Below are positions 10,473 through 19,250 of a stretch of 64,000 nucleotides of DNA, piece by piece. Source of the DNA: Bradyrhizobium manausense (GTDB taxonomy: Bacteria; Pseudomonadota; Alphaproteobacteria; Rhizobiales; Xanthobacteraceae); contig NZ_JAFCJI010000002.1 of assembly GCF_018131105.1 (NCBI RefSeq), forward strand, positions 1,116,001-1,180,000, read 5' to 3'. Each line of letters starts with the position of its first letter. Position 1 is the first letter of the stretch. The notes under the pieces were generated by a model. The model was not told the origin of the DNA. It saw only the letters and a program-made list of their open reading frames with translations, and did not search any database. A program made the translations under genes and the position numbers.

Positions 10473-11339
10473 ATGAAGCGTACAGGAAAGAAGACTGCGA
10501 CAGATCGGAATTTCGTCGTCGCGCTTTCCCGCGGGCTTGATGTATTGCGAGCATTCCAACCGAGCGACGGACTTCTTGGCAATCAGGAGATTGCCTCCCG
10601 CACCAATCTGCCGAAGCCGACCGTTTCACGGTTGACCTATACGCTGACGAAGCTCGGCTATCTGACACCGGTTCCCCGTTTCGAGAAATATCAGCTCGCC
10701 CCCGCCGCAATGGCGCTGGGCTATGCGGCACTCGCCAATCTCGGCGTTCGGCATTTGTCCGAGCCGTTCCGCGAGGAAATGATGCGCGCCACCGGCGGCG
10801 CCGTCGCGATCGGCGGCCGCGACCGTCACAGCATGATCTATTTCGGGCAGAGCCGCGGCAGCGAAACCGTCGGCGTTCAACTCGACGTCGGCTCCCGCGT
10901 GCCGATTGCAACCACCGCGATGGGTCGCGCCTATTTCTGGGCGCTCGGCGAGGAGGAGCGCGCGGAACTGTCGCGCGTGCTGCGCGAACATTACGGCAGC
11001 CGCTGGCCGAAGATGCGCGACGGGCTGGAGCGTTCCGGCGAGACGGTCGCCAGGCACGGCTTCGCGACCTCGGTCGGCGACTGGCACGACGACATCGGCG
11101 CCGCCGGCGTTGCGCTCAAGCTCAACGACGGAACCGGACCTTACGCATTCAATTGCGGTGCACCCGCATTCCGCTTTACGGAAGAACGATTGATCAACGA
11201 CATTGGACCGCGTCTGCTGGCGATGGTAAGGAACATCGAAGCGGCACTTGGGGGTCTGATGTCGCTATCCAAAAAAGACGACAGCAAAAAGCTGAAATCA
11301 GGAGGGAAAGTTGCGCGCGTGGCCGAGGGGATCAGATAG
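10473..11339 (+). CDS. IclR family transcriptional regulator of the pim operon (probable)
   Basis: 288 residues from the ATG at 10473, chosen because upstream codons would lie inside the operator and promoter. The N-terminal winged helix-turn-helix is VALSRGLDVLRAFQPSDGLLGNQEIASRTNLPKPTVSRLTY (split here: it covers about residues 15-56, with recognition helix NLPKPTVSRL). The C-terminal IclR effector domain follows. It includes GGRDRHSMIYFGQSRG, IATTAMGRAYFWAL, and AAGVALKL. It is divergent from pimF and also just upstream of a Liv-type ABC transporter, so it may govern both uptake and degradation. The C-terminal tail is unusually lysine-rich (KKDDSKKLKSGGK). Effector is unknown; a dicarboxylate or its CoA ester is a guess from context. 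Confidence 0.82.
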   Translation: MKRTGKKTATDRNFVVALSRGLDVLRAFQPSDGLLGNQEIASRTNLPKPTVSRLTYTLTKLGYLTPVPRFEKYQLAPAAMALGYAALANLGVRHLSEPFREEMMRATGGAVAIGGRDRHSMIYFGQSRGSETVGVQLDVGSRVPIATTAMGRAYFWALGEEERAELSRVLREHYGSRWPKMRDGLERSGETVARHGFATSVGDWHDDIGAAGVALKLNDGTGPYAFNCGAPAFRFTEERLINDIGPRLLAMVRNIEAALGGLMSLSKKDDSKKLKSGGKVARVAEGIR

Positions 11340-11375
11340 CCATTGTCAAATCATGGAGCGGTTCGCATCGCCCCT

Positions 11376-11399
11376 TCGCCCACTGAATAGTGTGGGCGA
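11376..11399 (+). promoter_or_regulatory. Hairpin directly upstream of the livG start
   Basis: TCGCCCAC (11376-11383) pairs perfectly with GTGGGCGA (11392-11399) around an 8-base loop. It ends 6 bases before the ATG of the ATPase gene, where no clear ribosome binding site is seen. It is not followed by a T tract, so it is not a terminator. A role in translation is only a possibility. Confidence 0.4.
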
Positions 11400-11405
11400 G
11401 ACGAG

Positions 11406-12199
<794 letters not shown>

Positions 12200-12203
<4 letters not shown>

Positions 12204-12913
12204 CGACGCTGCTCAACGTCAAGGACCTGCGCGCCTATTACGGGCAGGTCCAGGCGCTCCACGGCCTCTCCTTTTCGCTCAGCGAGGGCTCGCTGACGAC
12301 GCTGCTGGGCGCCAACGGTGCCGGCAAGACCACGACGCTCCGCGCGATCTGCAACATGGTGCGCTCCACCGGCGGGATCGAGTTCGATGGCAAGCCGCTG
12401 AACAACCGTTCCACCGAGAGCATCGTTCGGTTCGGCATCGCCCATGTGCCGCAGGGCCGCGGCACCTTCACCACCATGACGGTGGAGGAAAACCTCCAGC
12501 TCGGCGCCATCACCCGCAAGGACAATGCCGGCATCGTCGCTGACATCGAGCGCATGTATGCGCATTTCCCGGTGCTGAAGCAGCGCCACACCCAGCAGGC
12601 CGGCACGCTCTCCGGCGGCGAGCAGCAGATGCTTGCGGTCGCGCGCGCGCTGATGCTGCGGCCGCGGCTGATGCTGCTCGACGAGCCGTCGTTCGGCCTG
12701 GCGCCGCTGGTGGTGCGCGACCTGTTCGGCATCCTCGGCAAGATCAATCGCGAGGACAAGGTGTCGATCCTGGTGGTCGAGCAGAACGCCCAGCTCGCGC
12801 TCGAACTCGCCGACCAGGCCTATGTGATCGAGACCGGCCGTATCGTGATGTCGGGCAATGCCAAGGACATCGCGAACAACGAAGAAATCCGCAAATCCTA
12901 TCTGGGTTACTGA
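12200..12913 (+). CDS. Liv-type ABC transporter ATP-binding protein (LivF-like)
   Basis: 237 residues. Walker A GANGAGKT, ABC signature LSGGEQQMLAVARAL, Walker B LMLLDEPSFGLAPLVV, and the LivF-type end NNEEIRKSYLGY. It shares the ATGA overlap with the preceding ATPase, and GAGGAG after its stop serves the next gene. Together with the LivG-like protein it forms the heterodimeric motor on the inner face of the cytoplasmic membrane, driving the two permeases that follow. No unusual features; all nucleotide-binding motifs are intact. Confidence 0.88.
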
Positions 12914-12925
12914 GGAGCCGGCACG

Positions 12926-13804
12926 ATGGAGCTTTTTACCAACCAGGTGCTGGCCGGCATTGCCACTGGCGCCATCTACGCCTGCATGGCGCTCGCCGTC
13001 GTCATGATCTACCAGGCGATCGACCATCTCAACTTCGCGCAAGGCGAGATGGCGATGTTCTCGACCTTCATCTCCTGGCAGCTGATGCAGTGGGGCATGC
13101 CCTATTGGGGTGCCTTCGTGATCACGCTGATCATGTCCTTCATCGGCGGCATCGCCATCGAGCGCATCCTGTTCAAGCCGCTCGCAAAGGCGCCGGTGCT
13201 GACCAATGTCGCCGGCTTCATCGCGCTGTTTGCGATCATCAACTCCTCGGCGGGCCTGATCTGGGACTTCACCATCAAGCAATATCCGACCCCGTTCGGC
13301 TCCTCGCCGTTCCTGGGCAGCCAGCTGATCTCGACCCACCAGGCCGGCATGATCGGCGTCACCGTGCTGCTGCTGCTCGGCCTCTATTTCTTCTTCCAGT
13401 ACACCCGCATCGGCCTCGCGATGCGGGCGGCCGCCTCGGTGCCTGAATCGGCACGCCTCGTCGGCATCAACACGAGCTGGATGATTGCGCTGGGCTGGGG
13501 CATGGCCTCGGCGATCGGCTCGATCGCCGGCATGCTGATCGCGCCGGTCGTATTCCTCGAGCCCAACATGATGGGCGGCGTGCTGATCTACGGCTTCGCC
13601 GCAGCCGTGCTCGGCGGACTGACGAGCCCGTTCGGCGCCGTGGTCGGCGGCTTCCTGGTCGGCATCTTCGAGAACCTCGCCGGCACCTACATTCCCGGCG
13701 TCGGCAACGAGCTGAAACTCCCGATCGCGCTCGCGCTGATCATCTCCGTCCTGGTCGTCAAACCCGCTGGTCTGTTCGGCCGGCACATCGTCAAGCGAGT
13801 TTGA
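12926..13804 (+). CDS. Liv-type ABC transporter permease (LivH-like)
   Basis: 292 residues with about eight hydrophobic segments. It opens MELFTNQVLAGIATGAIYAC and contains the LivH-type motif HLNFAQGEMAMFSTF near residues 34-48, plus the C-terminal coupling region LGGLTSPFGAVVGGFLVGIFENL. It is one of two membrane subunits making the substrate path. It starts 12 bases after the LivF-like stop with GAGGAG ahead of it, and ends overlapping or touching the LivM-like gene, so the four genes form one operon. Confidence 0.88.
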   Translation: MELFTNQVLAGIATGAIYACMALAVVMIYQAIDHLNFAQGEMAMFSTFISWQLMQWGMPYWGAFVITLIMSFIGGIAIERILFKPLAKAPVLTNVAGFIALFAIINSSAGLIWDFTIKQYPTPFGSSPFLGSQLISTHQAGMIGVTVLLLLGLYFFFQYTRIGLAMRAAASVPESARLVGINTSWMIALGWGMASAIGSIAGMLIAPVVFLEPNMMGGVLIYGFAAAVLGGLTSPFGAVVGGFLVGIFENLAGTYIPGVGNELKLPIALALIISVLVVKPAGLFGRHIVKRV

Positions 13805-13806
13805 TC

Positions 13807-14826
13807 ATGAGCGCAGCAGAAGAAGTCGTCGCCGAAGGCAACGAGGCGGTCGAGGCCGTTCCGAAGCGGGCCATGACGCTGGGCACAGGCACCTCGCTGG
13901 TGGTGCTGCTGCTTCTCGTCGTCGTTCCCCTGTTCGCGAAAAACTTCGTGATCTTCCAGCTGACCCAGCTCTTGTATCTGGGTCTGGCGGTGCTGGCGCT
14001 GAACATCCTGACCGGCGGAAGCGGCCAGTTCTCGCTCGGCCAGAGCGCGTTCTACGCCATCGGCGCCTACATCACCGCGGTGATGATGGAGGTGTTCAAC
14101 ATCCCGTACTTCCTCTGCCTGCCGGTCGCAGGCGTGGTGTGTTTCGGCGCGGGTTTCCTGTTCGGCCAGCCGGCGCTGCGGCTCTCCGGCGTGTACCTGG
14201 CGCTTGCGACCTTCGCGCTCGCCACCGCGATGCCGCAGCTCCTCAAGCTGAACTTCCTCGAGAAGTGGACCGGCGGCGTACAGGGTCTCGTCGTCACCAA
14301 GCCCGATGCGCCGTTCAGCCTGCCGATGTCGCAGGACATGTGGCTGTATTACTTCACGCTCGTCGTCGTGCTCGTGATCTATATCTGTTCGGTGAACCTG
14401 CTGCGCTCCCGCTCGGGCCGCGCGTTCATGGCGATCCGCGACAACGAGATCGCGGCCTCCGCCATGGGCATCAACGTCGCGCTGTACAAGACGCTGGCCT
14501 TCGGCGTCTCCGCGGCCATCACCGGCGTCGCCGGCGGCCTGAGTGCGATCGCCGTGCAGTTCGTCGCGCCCGACAGCTTCACCATCACGCTCGCGATCCA
14601 GCTGTTCCTCGGCATGGTCGTCGGCGGCGTCGGCTGGCTGCCCGGCTCGATCGTCGGCGCCGCCTTCATCATCTTCGTGCCGAACATTGCGGAGGGCATC
14701 TCCAAGGGCCTCTCCGGCGCCGTGTTCGGCGTGCTCCTGTTCCTCGTCATCTACCTCGTGCCGCACGGCGCCAGGCAAGTCGCGATCCTGGGCCAGCAAC
14801 TCGCTGGCCGGCTCAGGAAAAACTGA
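13807..14826 (+). CDS. Liv-type ABC transporter permease (LivM-like)
   Basis: 339 residues from the ATG at 13807; a TTG two codons earlier, overlapping the previous stop, is the alternative. After a charged, cytoplasmic N-terminus (SAAEEVVAEGNEAVEAVPKR) come multiple membrane helices. LivM motifs are LTGGSGQFSLGQSAFYAIGA, FRAS-type loop SGRAFMAIRDNEIAASAMGI, and a C-terminal GVGWLPGSIVGAAFIIFVPN. It completes the membrane channel with the LivH-like protein. A TTG-start binding-protein gene follows 39 bases later with its own AAGGAGA, so the first binding protein is likely made from the same transcript. Confidence 0.87.
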   Translation: MSAAEEVVAEGNEAVEAVPKRAMTLGTGTSLVVLLLLVVVPLFAKNFVIFQLTQLLYLGLAVLALNILTGGSGQFSLGQSAFYAIGAYITAVMMEVFNIPYFLCLPVAGVVCFGAGFLFGQPALRLSGVYLALATFALATAMPQLLKLNFLEKWTGGVQGLVVTKPDAPFSLPMSQDMWLYYFTLVVVLVIYICSVNLLRSRSGRAFMAIRDNEIAASAMGINVALYKTLAFGVSAAITGVAGGLSAIAVQFVAPDSFTITLAIQLFLGMVVGGVGWLPGSIVGAAFIIFVPNIAEGISKGLSGAVFGVLLFLVIYLVPHGARQVAILGQQLAGRLRKN

Positions 14827-14865
14827 TCCATCGTCAAGACTGTTGTTTTAACCAAGGAGACCCAA

Positions 14866-16095
14866 TTGCTTTTCGGAAGAACACTGCGAACCGCTGCACT
14901 CGCAACGGCGGTCGCCACACTCGCCTCCAGCGCCGCCCTTGCCCAGAAGAAGTACGACACCGGTGCGACCGATACCGAGATCAAGATCGGCAATACCATG
15001 CCGTACAGCGGTCCGGCCTCGGCCTACGGCGTCATCGGCAAGACCGAAGAAGCCTATTTCAAGATGATCAACGACAAGGGCGGCATCAACGGCCGCAAGA
15101 TCGTCTACGTCACCTATGACGACGGCTACTCGCCGCCGAAGGCCGTGGAGCAGGTGCGCAAGCTGGTCGAAAGCGACGAGGTGCTCGCCGTGTTCAACCC
15201 GCTCGGCACGCCCTCGAACACCGCGATCCAGAAATACCTCAACGCCAAGAAGATCCCGCAGCTGTTCGTCGCGACCGGCGCCACCAAGTGGAACGATCCG
15301 AAGAACTTCCCCTGGACCATGGGCTGGCAGCCCTCCTACCAGGCCGAAGCGCATATCTACGCGCAATGGCTGATGAAGGAGAAGCCCGACGCCAAGGTCG
15401 CGATCCTCTATCAGAACGACGATTTCGGCAAAGACTACCTCAAGGGCACCAAGGACGGTTTTGGCGCCAAGGCCTCGTCCGCGATCATCATGGAAGAGAG
15501 CTACGAGGTCTCCGAGCCGTCGATCGACGGTCACATCGTCAAGATCAAGGCCGCCAATCCCGACGTGCTCCTGATCTACACGACGCCGAAGTTCGGCGCG
15601 CAGACCATCAAGAAGACCGCCGAGCTCGGCTGGAAGCCGCTGCAGATCATCACCAACGTGTCGGCCTCGGTCGGCAGCGTGATGAAGCCGGCCGGCTTCG
15701 AGGCCGCCCAGGAGGTGCTGTCGGCAGCCTATGCCAAGGACGGCGCCGATCCGCGCTGGAACGACGATGCCGGCATGAAGAAGTGGGTCGAGTTCCTCGA
15801 CAAGTACATGCCCGGCGCCGACAAGACCGACTCCAGCGTCGTCTACGGCTATGGTGCCGCGCAGACGCTGGTCAAGGCGCTGGAACAGTGCGGCGACGAT
15901 CTCACCCGCGCCAATTTGATGAAGCAGGCCGCGAGCCTGAAGGACTTCACGCCGGACACCCTGCTGCCCGGCGTCAAGATCAACACCGGACCGAACGACT
16001 TCGCCCCGATCAGCCAGTTGCAGATGCAGCGCTTCAAGGGCGAGAAGTGGGAGCCGTTCGGCGACATCCTGAGCGGCGACGTGGCGCCGGAATAA
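14866..16095 (+). CDS. Liv-type periplasmic substrate-binding protein, copy 1 of 4
   Basis: 409 residues. The TTG start is accepted because AAGGAGA lies 5 bases upstream and it gives a clean signal peptide ending SSAALAQ. The mature protein starts KKYDTGATDTEIKIGNTMPY, a pattern shared by all four copies in this array. The Peripla_BP_6 (type I fold) features follow: PYSGPASAYG, GGINGRKI, YDDGYSPPKAVEQVRKLVES, PWTMGWQP, NDDFGKDYLKG. The C-terminal segment with LLPGVKINTGPNDFAPISQ is also shared. It binds the transported ligand in the periplasm and delivers it to the LivHM permease. It follows the permease directly, so this is probably the operon's original binding protein. It ends at an intrinsic terminator. 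Confidence 0.88.
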   Translation: MLFGRTLRTAALATAVATLASSAALAQKKYDTGATDTEIKIGNTMPYSGPASAYGVIGKTEEAYFKMINDKGGINGRKIVYVTYDDGYSPPKAVEQVRKLVESDEVLAVFNPLGTPSNTAIQKYLNAKKIPQLFVATGATKWNDPKNFPWTMGWQPSYQAEAHIYAQWLMKEKPDAKVAILYQNDDFGKDYLKGTKDGFGAKASSAIIMEESYEVSEPSIDGHIVKIKAANPDVLLIYTTPKFGAQTIKKTAELGWKPLQIITNVSASVGSVMKPAGFEAAQEVLSAAYAKDGADPRWNDDAGMKKWVEFLDKYMPGADKTDSSVVYGYGAAQTLVKALEQCGDDLTRANLMKQAASLKDFTPDTLLPGVKINTGPNDFAPISQLQMQRFKGEKWEPFGDILSGDVAPE

Positions 16096-16126
16096 ATCCG
16101 ACGTCGCAATAGTCCAGGCCGACATG

Positions 16127-16155
16127 GCCCCCGCGAGCGATCGCGGGGGCTTTTT
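16127..16155 (+). terminator. Intrinsic terminator after binding protein 1
   Basis: GCCCCCGCGA (16127-16136), GCGA loop, TCGCGGGGGC (16141-16150), then TTTTT. A 10-base perfect GC-rich stem with a T run; textbook Rho-independent form. Confidence 0.9.
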
Positions 16156-16156
16156 G

Positions 16157-16184
16157 TTGACGTCGTGCATCAATCTTGTTCAAT
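16157..16184 (+). promoter_or_regulatory. Promoter-like block before binding protein 2
   Basis: TTGACG (16157-16162) and TTCAAT (16179-16184) with a 16-base spacer, starting 1 base after the terminator T run. A like block (TTG..G, 16-17 bases, TTGAAT) precedes copies 3 and 4. The -10 match is weak, so this is a suggestion. Confidence 0.4.
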
Positions 16185-16215
16185 GCGACGCCGATCCAGT
16201 TGGGGTAGGAGAGCA

Positions 16216-17442
16216 ATGACTGTCGTTCGATTTCAGGTTGCGGTGATCTCGGCCGCATTCGCGTTGTGCATTGCAACAGGCAATCCCGCCCTCGCGCAAA
16301 AGACCTACGACAGCGGCGCCTCCGATACCGAGATCAAGATCGGGAACATCATGCCCTATAGCGGGCCGGCTTCAGCCTATGCCGCGATCGGCAAGGCCGA
16401 GGAAGCCTATTTCAACAAGGTCAATGCCGAAGGCGGCGTCAACGGCCGCAAGATCAAATTCATCTCGTATGACGATGGCTATTCGCCGCCGAAGACGGCG
16501 GAGCAGGCCCGCAAGCTGGTCGAGAGCGACAACGTGCTGCTGATCTTCGGCTCGCTCGGCACCTCCACCAACGGTGCCATTCGCAAATACATGAACGAGA
16601 AGAGGGTGCCGCAATTGTTCGTGGCGAGCGGCGCCTCGAAGTGGAACGATCCGAAGCAATATCCGTGGACCATGGGCTGGCAGCCGAGCTACGCCAGCGA
16701 GGCCAAGATCTATGCCAAGTACATCATGAAGGAAAAGCCGGACGGCAAGATCGGCGTGCTCTTCCAGAATGACGATTTCGGCAAGGATTATCTGAAGGGG
16801 CTGAAAGACGGGCTCGGCGCCAAGGCCTCCATGATCGTGCTGGAAGAGCCCTACGACACTTCGGAGCCTGCAATCGACGAGCACGTCGTCAAGCTGAAGG
16901 CCGCGGGCGCCGATGTCTTCGTCAGCATCACCACGCCGAAATTCGCGGCGCAGGCGATCAAGAAGGCGGCCGAGATCAACTGGCACCCGGTCCACATCAT
17001 CTCCAACGTCTCGGCGTCGGTCGGCGGCGTGATCGAGCCCGCGGGCCTCGAGATATCGCAAGGCATCTTGTCGGCGAGCTACACCAAGGACGGCTCCGAT
17101 CCGCAATGGAATGCCGACGACGGCATGAAGAATTTCTACGACTTCGTCGCGAAGTACGATCCAAAGGCCAACAAGCTCGATGCCGGCGTGGTGTTCGGCT
17201 ACGCGGCGGCACAGACCATGGTGAAGGTGCTGCAGATGTGCGGCGACAACCTCACCCGCGACAACGTCATGAAGCAGGCGGCATCCCTGAAGGATTTCGC
17301 ACCGGACACCCTGCTGCCCGGAATCAAGATCAACACGTCGCCCGACAATTTCGCGCCGATCGAGCAACTCCAGATGATGCGGTTCAAGGGCAAGGCCTGG
17401 GAATTGTTCGGCGGGATCATCTCGAGCGATCCCGGCCACTAG
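16216..17442 (+). CDS. Liv-type periplasmic substrate-binding protein, copy 2 of 4
   Basis: 408 residues from the ATG at 16216, which has TAGGAGAG just before it and opens a signal peptide ending NPALAQ; an earlier in-frame ATG lacks these. Mature start KTYDSGASDTEIKIGNIMPY. It shares with its neighbours PYSGPASAYA, GGVNGRKIKF, YDDGYSPPKTAEQARKLVES and NDDFGKDYLKG. It differs by FGSLGTSTNGAIRKYMNEKR and VASGASKWNDPKQYPW, where the others have a NPLGTP or NSLGTP and ATGATKWNDP form, so the ligand pocket may differ. It probably works with the same permease as copy 1. No clear terminator follows it, unlike the other three copies. Confidence 0.87.
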   Translation: MTVVRFQVAVISAAFALCIATGNPALAQKTYDSGASDTEIKIGNIMPYSGPASAYAAIGKAEEAYFNKVNAEGGVNGRKIKFISYDDGYSPPKTAEQARKLVESDNVLLIFGSLGTSTNGAIRKYMNEKRVPQLFVASGASKWNDPKQYPWTMGWQPSYASEAKIYAKYIMKEKPDGKIGVLFQNDDFGKDYLKGLKDGLGAKASMIVLEEPYDTSEPAIDEHVVKLKAAGADVFVSITTPKFAAQAIKKAAEINWHPVHIISNVSASVGGVIEPAGLEISQGILSASYTKDGSDPQWNADDGMKNFYDFVAKYDPKANKLDAGVVFGYAAAQTMVKVLQMCGDNLTRDNVMKQAASLKDFAPDTLLPGIKINTSPDNFAPIEQLQMMRFKGKAWELFGGIISSDPGH

Positions 17443-17811
17443 CATCCTGCCCCTCGCAATCACAAATCGACGCGCGTAACGGCCTCAACTTCACTAACTC
17501 TCTCCCGGGGCCGCACCAATGTTTCGGTGCGGCAGGAAATCCGGCGTCGCCTGAAAGACTTGCTGCAAAGCAAGACGCGAGCGCGCCGCGGCTTCGTTGC
17601 CGTCGCCACGGTTCGACACGCCTGACACGAATGTTCCGGCGTCTTCGACATCGCTCGCGACCATGCGACTAAAGATAATTCCTCGGCGCTGACTTCTCAC
17701 GAGTCCGTTCCTTGCTGGCGATGTGGGAAGGGCATTGAATGCTGCCGGAGCCAACAAGAGCTCCCGATCAGCAAACAGCGACACATTCAACGGATCCAAG
17801 GAGATCAGCAC
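17443..17811 (+). other. Gene-free stretch between binding proteins 2 and 3
   Basis: 369 bases with no convincing gene. It holds a perfect 8-base stem, GCCGCACC (17510-17517) with GGTGCGGC (17526-17533), not followed by T residues. It also holds a promoter-like block, TTGCTG (17712-17717) with TTGAAT (17735-17740) at a 17-base spacing. The ribosome site CAAGGAGA lies near 17797. It is the longest spacer in the array. Confidence 0.5.
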
Positions 17812-19038
17812 ATGGATTCCATCCGCATGCGGAGGGGAGCCTTTTCGGCTGCCCTGGTACTCGCCGTCACGCTGTCTACGGCGGCCCTTGCCCAGAAGAA
17901 ATACGACAGTGGCGCGACCGATACCGAGATCAAGGTCGGCAACATCATGCCCTATAGCGGCCCTGCGTCCTCTTACAGCGTGATCGGCAAGACCGAGGCT
18001 GCCTACTTCAACAAGATCAACGCTGAAGGCGGCATCAACGGCCGCAAGATCAACTTCATCTCCTACGACGACGGCTACTCGCCGCCGAAGACGGTCGAGC
18101 AGGCGCGCAAGCTGGTCGAGAGCGACGAGGTGCTGCTGATCTTCAATTCGCTCGGCACGCCGCCGAACTCGGCGATCCACAAATACATGAACTCGAAGAA
18201 GGTGCCGCAACTCTTCGTCGCCACCGGTGCCACCAAGTGGAACGACCCGAAGGAATTTCAATGGACCATGGGCTGGCAGCCCAATTACCAGAGCGAAACG
18301 CAGATTTACGCGAAGTACATCCTGAAGAATTATCCGAATGCCAAGATCGGCGTACTCTACCAGAACGACGATTACGGCAAGGACTATCTGAAGGGCTTGA
18401 AGGACGGGCTCGGCTCGAAGGTCTCCATGATCGTAGACGAAGAGAGCTACGAGACGACCGAACCGACCATCGACTCGCACATCGTCAACCTGAAAGCAGC
18501 TGGCGCCGACGTGTTCGTCGATATCTCGATTCCGAAGTTCGCCGCGCAGGCGATCAGGAAGAGCGCCGAGATCGGCTGGAAGCCGGTCCACTTCCTCAAC
18601 AGCGTCAGTTCGTCGGTCAGTGCCACGATCAAGCCTGCGGGCTTCGACAACGCGCAAGGGATCATCTCGGCGGCCTATCTGAAGGACCCGACCGATCCAC
18701 AATGGAAGGATGATGCCGAGATCAAGGCCTGGAATGCGTTCCTCGACAAGTACTATCCGGAAGCCAACCGGGCCGATGCCTTCGTGATCTATGGCTATGC
18801 CGCCGCGCAGACCATGGTTCACGTGCTCAAGGAGTGCGGCGACGACCTGACGCGTGCGAATATCATGAAGCAGGCGGCAAGCATGCACGACTACACGGTA
18901 GCCGGCCTGCTGCCTGGGGTGAAGATCAATACCAGCCCGACGGATTTCGCCCCGATTTCGCAGTTGCAACTGGAGCGGCTCAAGGGCGATAGCTGGGAGC
19001 GCTTCGGCGACGTGATCAGCGGCGACGTGAATGGTTAA
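17812..19038 (+). CDS. Liv-type periplasmic substrate-binding protein, copy 3 of 4
   Basis: 408 residues. ATG start with AAGGAGA about 9 bases upstream; signal peptide ends LSTAALAQ. Mature start KKYDSGATDTEIKVGNIMPY, and the same backbone motifs as copies 1, 2 and 4 (GGINGRKINF, YDDGYSPPKTVEQARKLVES, NDDYGKDYLKGLKDGLGSK). Like copy 4 it has FNSLGTPPNSAIHKYMN, so copies 3 and 4 look like the closest pair. The middle shows differences at likely ligand-contact loops: DISIPKFAAQAIRKSAEIGW and FLNSVSSSVSATIKPAGFD. It ends at a strong terminator. Probably shares the upstream LivHMGF machinery. Confidence 0.87.
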   Translation: MDSIRMRRGAFSAALVLAVTLSTAALAQKKYDSGATDTEIKVGNIMPYSGPASSYSVIGKTEAAYFNKINAEGGINGRKINFISYDDGYSPPKTVEQARKLVESDEVLLIFNSLGTPPNSAIHKYMNSKKVPQLFVATGATKWNDPKEFQWTMGWQPNYQSETQIYAKYILKNYPNAKIGVLYQNDDYGKDYLKGLKDGLGSKVSMIVDEESYETTEPTIDSHIVNLKAAGADVFVDISIPKFAAQAIRKSAEIGWKPVHFLNSVSSSVSATIKPAGFDNAQGIISAAYLKDPTDPQWKDDAEIKAWNAFLDKYYPEANRADAFVIYGYAAAQTMVHVLKECGDDLTRANIMKQAASMHDYTVAGLLPGVKINTSPTDFAPISQLQLERLKGDSWERFGDVISGDVNG

Positions 19039-19114
19039 CGGGCGCCTGGGCCGCGAGCCGGGGCAAAGGCCGCGGCGGAAGCACCGATGGCGGGCTTTTA
19101 GCTACTAAAGGAGC

Positions 19115-19148
19115 AGCCCCTGCGACTTGGTCGCAGGGGCTTTTTCTT
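19115..19148 (+). terminator. Intrinsic terminator after binding protein 3
   Basis: AGCCCCTGCGAC (19115-19126), TTG loop, GTCGCAGGGGCT (19130-19141), then TTTTCTT. A 12-base perfect stem. Its core CCCCTGCGA resembles the terminator after copy 4. Confidence 0.9.
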
Positions 19149-19175
19149 GAAGCCATCGGCCAAATCGTATTGAAT
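19147..19175 (+). promoter_or_regulatory. Promoter-like block before binding protein 4
   Basis: TTGAAG (19147-19152) and TTGAAT (19170-19175), 17-base spacer, beginning within the terminator tail. Followed by TGCGACC, as the block at 16157-16184 is followed by GCGACG. Weak on its own; supported by the repetition. Confidence 0.4.
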
Positions 19176-19250
19176 TGCGACCGCGCGGCCCAAAAACAAT
19201 CAAGCCAAGAAAAGGAGCGCACACACACCAAGAAAAATAGGGAGATTGGA

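Noticed and set aside
17510..17533. Terminator of binding protein 2
   Set aside because: An 8-base perfect stem is present but it is followed by AGGAAATCC rather than T residues.
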